Of a DNA stretch of 64,000 bases, positions 62,374 to 64,000 are shown one piece after another (position 1 is the first letter of the stretch; each line of letters opens with the position of its first letter). The position numbers and the translations under genes are program-made. The stretch covers positions 53,362-117,361 of the forward strand of contig NZ_JARGET010000028.1 in assembly GCF_029210485.1 (NCBI RefSeq). The letters run 5' to 3'. The notes beneath the pieces were generated by a model. It was not told where the DNA came from and made no database searches. It worked only from the letters and a program-made list of their open reading frames with translations. This DNA is from Hoeflea sp. YIM 152468 (GTDB lineage Bacteria > Pseudomonadota > Alphaproteobacteria > Rhizobiales > Rhizobiaceae).

Positions 62374-62423
62374 TCGAAGGATACATCTGTGTTTTGTTCG
62401 GGCGGAGCAAAACATAGATGTAT
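62374..62423 (-). promoter_or_regulatory. Leader stem-loop with downstream U run, distal to the EamA gene
   Basis: A 16-bp inverted repeat with one mismatch (62381-62396 with 62408-62423, ATACATCT...AGATGTAT outer arms) has an 11-base loop. On the minus strand it is followed after a few bases by a seven-T run (read from the complementary A run at 62367-62373), so it may act as an attenuator or terminator ahead of the EamA gene, or as a regulator site. The stretch 62424-62677 beyond it holds no gene I can support. Confidence 0.55.
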
Positions 62424-62677
62424 CGGTCGGCATGGAATCGCCGGACTAGGCATGATGCTAGCATTGTTGAGGGTGGCAACCCAGCCGTGCGAGGTTGCTG
62501 GTTCATAACCGGAATTGATCAGTCGCGGGGGGTGATTCATTCCAGCAGCGCGGCATCGTCGCCGCCGGCATTCCGGCGATCCCGCCGCCGATAACCGCAC
62601 AGAGAAATTCGGTCTTATGTATCAAAAGCACCAACATTTTTCCAGTGCTAACCGCTTGATTCCACTATCATCAGCCT

Positions 62678-63143
62678 ATGCCAAGCACCAAACACAACAT
62701 ATCCCGCCAGCGGACACGCGGCTATGCAATCACCATCAACGGCTTGTTTACAGCCAGGTCTAAATGCCTGTGCTCTCTCAGGTTTGAGGATGGGGATATT
62801 GAAGCCATCAAAGCAGACATTGCCGCGATTGATCGCGTTCTGTGTCAACGTCCTTGGCTATCAGGGCGGCATAGAAGCCGTATCGCGCGATTTCAAACGC
62901 AACCCGTCATTCGGGCGGGGAGAGATGATGCGGGCTGTTCTGGACGTGCTGCGCAAGGCACAAGCGCCAAAGCTCACGCGGGATCTGACCGTGGCTGTGT
63001 TTGAAAGCAAGGGGCTGACATTGCCACCGGGGCAAGTCGGAAAAGACCGCATCAATCGGGTGCGGAAGATATGCCAGCAGGTGCCGGGGATCTGTGAGGC
63101 TGGTAATGGGCGCAGGCTTGGGAAATGGGAATGCCGTCCGTAG
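62678..63143 (+). pseudogene. Frameshifted small hypothetical gene
   Basis: Two overlapping reading frames look like one broken gene. The first (from ATG 62678) gives FEDGDIEAIKADIAAIDRVL up to about 62842. The second, shifted by one base, continues CVNVLGYQGGIEAV and runs to FGRGEMMRAVLDVLRKAQAPKLTRDLTVAVFESKGL, stopping at 63143. The joined sequence has the layout of small alphaproteobacterial proteins with a helical DIAAIDRVL segment followed by a winged-helix-like RGEMMRxVLDVLR domain. A sequencing error could also explain the shift. Confidence 0.5.
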
Positions 63144-63171
63144 AAAATGCTGGGCCATGATGTACTGTTTC

Positions 63172-63207
63172 CGTTACCTATGTAACGAATGTAGTGCGTG
63201 ACGCACT
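63172..63207. promoter_or_regulatory. Pair of inverted repeats upstream of the DUF6471 gene
   Basis: CGTTAC-CTAT-GTAACG (63172-63187) and AGTGCG-TGA-CGCACT (63193-63207) are two perfect short palindromes in an AT-rich stretch 55-90 bases before the DUF6471 start. They look like operator sites of a phage- or plasmid-type repressor; the downstream protein itself could be the ligand. Confidence 0.4.
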
Positions 63208-63261
63208 GCATGCAAGGGTATACATATATCGAATATGTTACTTTTATCGCATGGGTGATAC

Positions 63262-63486
63262 ATGGCAGAAAAGACCGATTGGGAAATGAAAGCCGCCAAC
63301 CTCCTAAAGGCGGAATTGAAGCGCAAGGGCGTGACCTATGCGTGTTTAGTCCAAGCGCTGGCACAAATAGGGGTTGACGAAAAGGAAGTGAACGTGCGGA
63401 ATAAGCTCTCTCGGGGCAAATTCACGGCGGCTTTCTTCCTGCAATGTTTAGAAGCGATAGAGGTGCGTTCTTTGCGGTTGGACTAG
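63262..63486 (+). CDS. DUF6471 domain small protein
   Basis: This 74-residue protein (MAEKTDWEMKAANLLKAELKRKGVTYACLVQALAQIGVDEKE...) matches the DUF6471 pattern. A helix-turn-helix-like arrangement is followed by NVRNKLSRGKFTAAFFLQCLEAI, which resembles small Xre-like proteins of mobile DNA. It sits in a less GC-rich stretch and overlaps the next gene by 43 bases. Confidence 0.85.
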   Translation: MAEKTDWEMKAANLLKAELKRKGVTYACLVQALAQIGVDEKEVNVRNKLSRGKFTAAFFLQCLEAIEVRSLRLD

Positions 63487-63980
63487 GTGTCGGCGTTGGG
63501 TTGGCACTATTCTTTTTTGTTTGGGCATTTCCGTGGTTTAGTGAGGAGAGCCAAAGCGCTAGCTACAATTGTGGTGCAGATCTAGAATGCTCCGAGCAAT
63601 ACCAAAATCAAAACGACCCCCGTTTTTGGGTTCGCCCATTTTACGGTTGGCTATACGCGGAGGATTCCCTTGCTCAATGGCTTATGGCTGTATTCGGGGT
63701 AGTCGCGACGGGAGTTAGTTTCTATGCCGTCATACTTGTCGGCGACACTCTTGGCCAAAACAGAGCGGCCACGAAAGCTGCGATCAAATCCAACTGGATT
63801 TCTAGAGATACGGCTAAACGGCAGCTTCGCGCCTACGTTTGCATTGAAAATGCGAAGGTTGTCGAAGCCTCTGACGAATTCGGTTTCAAGGCCACAATCG
63901 ATATCCGAAATTTCGGGCAAACGCCGGCGCACAATTTGCGAATGCGTTGCCGAGAGAAAACGGTTGGGACATTGACCTGA
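63444..63980 (+). CDS. Two-helix membrane protein, possibly truncated
   Basis: This 178-residue protein has two hydrophobic segments (about 8-32 and 80-102) and a soluble C-terminal part with RQLRAYVCIENAKVVE and IDIRNFGQTPAHNLRM. Many proteins with this layout run to 200-300 residues, so the stop at 63980 may be premature; the window ends 20 bases later. It overlaps the DUF6471 gene by 43 bases. The function is unknown. Low GC content suggests acquired DNA. Confidence 0.7.
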   Translation: MFRSDRGAFFAVGLGVGVGLALFFFVWAFPWFSEESQSASYNCGADLECSEQYQNQNDPRFWVRPFYGWLYAEDSLAQWLMAVFGVVATGVSFYAVILVGDTLGQNRAATKAAIKSNWISRDTAKRQLRAYVCIENAKVVEASDEFGFKATIDIRNFGQTPAHNLRMRCREKTVGTLT

Positions 63981-64000
63981 GACCCTAAACTTCCTCCAGA

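Noticed and set aside
62648..62848. Minus-strand 66-residue frame in the accessory region
   Set aside because: It is opposite the better supported frameshifted gene and has no recognisable features.

Overview
The window is a high-GC alphaproteobacterial chromosome segment, most likely from the Hyphomicrobiales (Rhizobiales), in the Rhizobiaceae/Phyllobacteriaceae range (Hoeflea-like). The basis is an FMN riboswitch in front of a type II lumazine synthase (ribH2), a DUF1217 flagellum-associated protein, an extensin-family protein, a PdhS/PleC-like histidine kinase and a divergent cobS/cobT pair. No rRNA, tRNA, CRISPR array, IS element or integrase was seen.

Region 1 (about 0.3-31.9 kb) is a large aromatic catabolic locus and the most interesting part. 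A leftward operon (7589 to 294) encodes an isatin hydrolase-like cyclase-family enzyme, a phytoene-desaturase-like FAD oxidoreductase, a MarR regulator, an exported VOC protein and a two-subunit indolepyruvate-type 2-oxoacid:ferredoxin oxidoreductase. Diverging from it, a rightward set (7719-15694) encodes a second FAD oxidoreductase of the same family, a complete dipeptide-type ABC importer and a kynureninase-like PLP enzyme. Next comes a compact operon (15864-25513): a fused 2-aminobenzoyl-CoA monooxygenase/reductase, an SDR, a second MarR regulator, an enoyl-CoA hydratase, an acyl-CoA dehydrogenase, a 2-aminobenzoate-CoA ligase, a RidA-family protein, kynureninase and tryptophan 2,3-dioxygenase. 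A bicupin, a branched-chain-type ABC importer and a hotdog thioesterase follow. My reading is that two routes converge on 2-aminobenzoyl-CoA. One is an indole/auxin (indole-3-acetate) route through isatin and isatinate. The other is tryptophan through kynurenine and anthranilate. The ring is then opened by beta-oxidation-like steps. The enzyme families are well supported; the joined pathway is inference.

Region 2 (about 32-62.3 kb) is mostly ordinary chromosome: a host-attachment-family protein, a PfpI-like protein, a polar amino-acid ABC importer ending in a 70-bp tandem duplication, the FMN riboswitch with ribH2, dusA, a membrane methyltransferase, thioesterase, extensin-family protein, a repeat-rich DUF1217 protein, a retroviral-type aspartic protease, DUF1289, cobS/cobT, a histidine kinase, a thermonuclease-family protein, GST, a uracil-DNA glycosylase-family protein, an Lrp regulator, a DUF302 protein, a 3-hydroxyisobutyrate-dehydrogenase-family enzyme, a penicillin-acylase-family protein, aldo/keto reductase, a TPR-methyltransferase, a second polar amino-acid importer without an ATPase gene, a Bcr/CflA-type MFS exporter and an EamA transporter with a structured leader.

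Region 3 (about 62.6-64 kb) looks visibly less GC-rich and accessory in character: an apparently frameshifted gene, a small DUF6471 protein preceded by two inverted repeats, and an overlapping two-helix membrane protein that ends close to the window edge.
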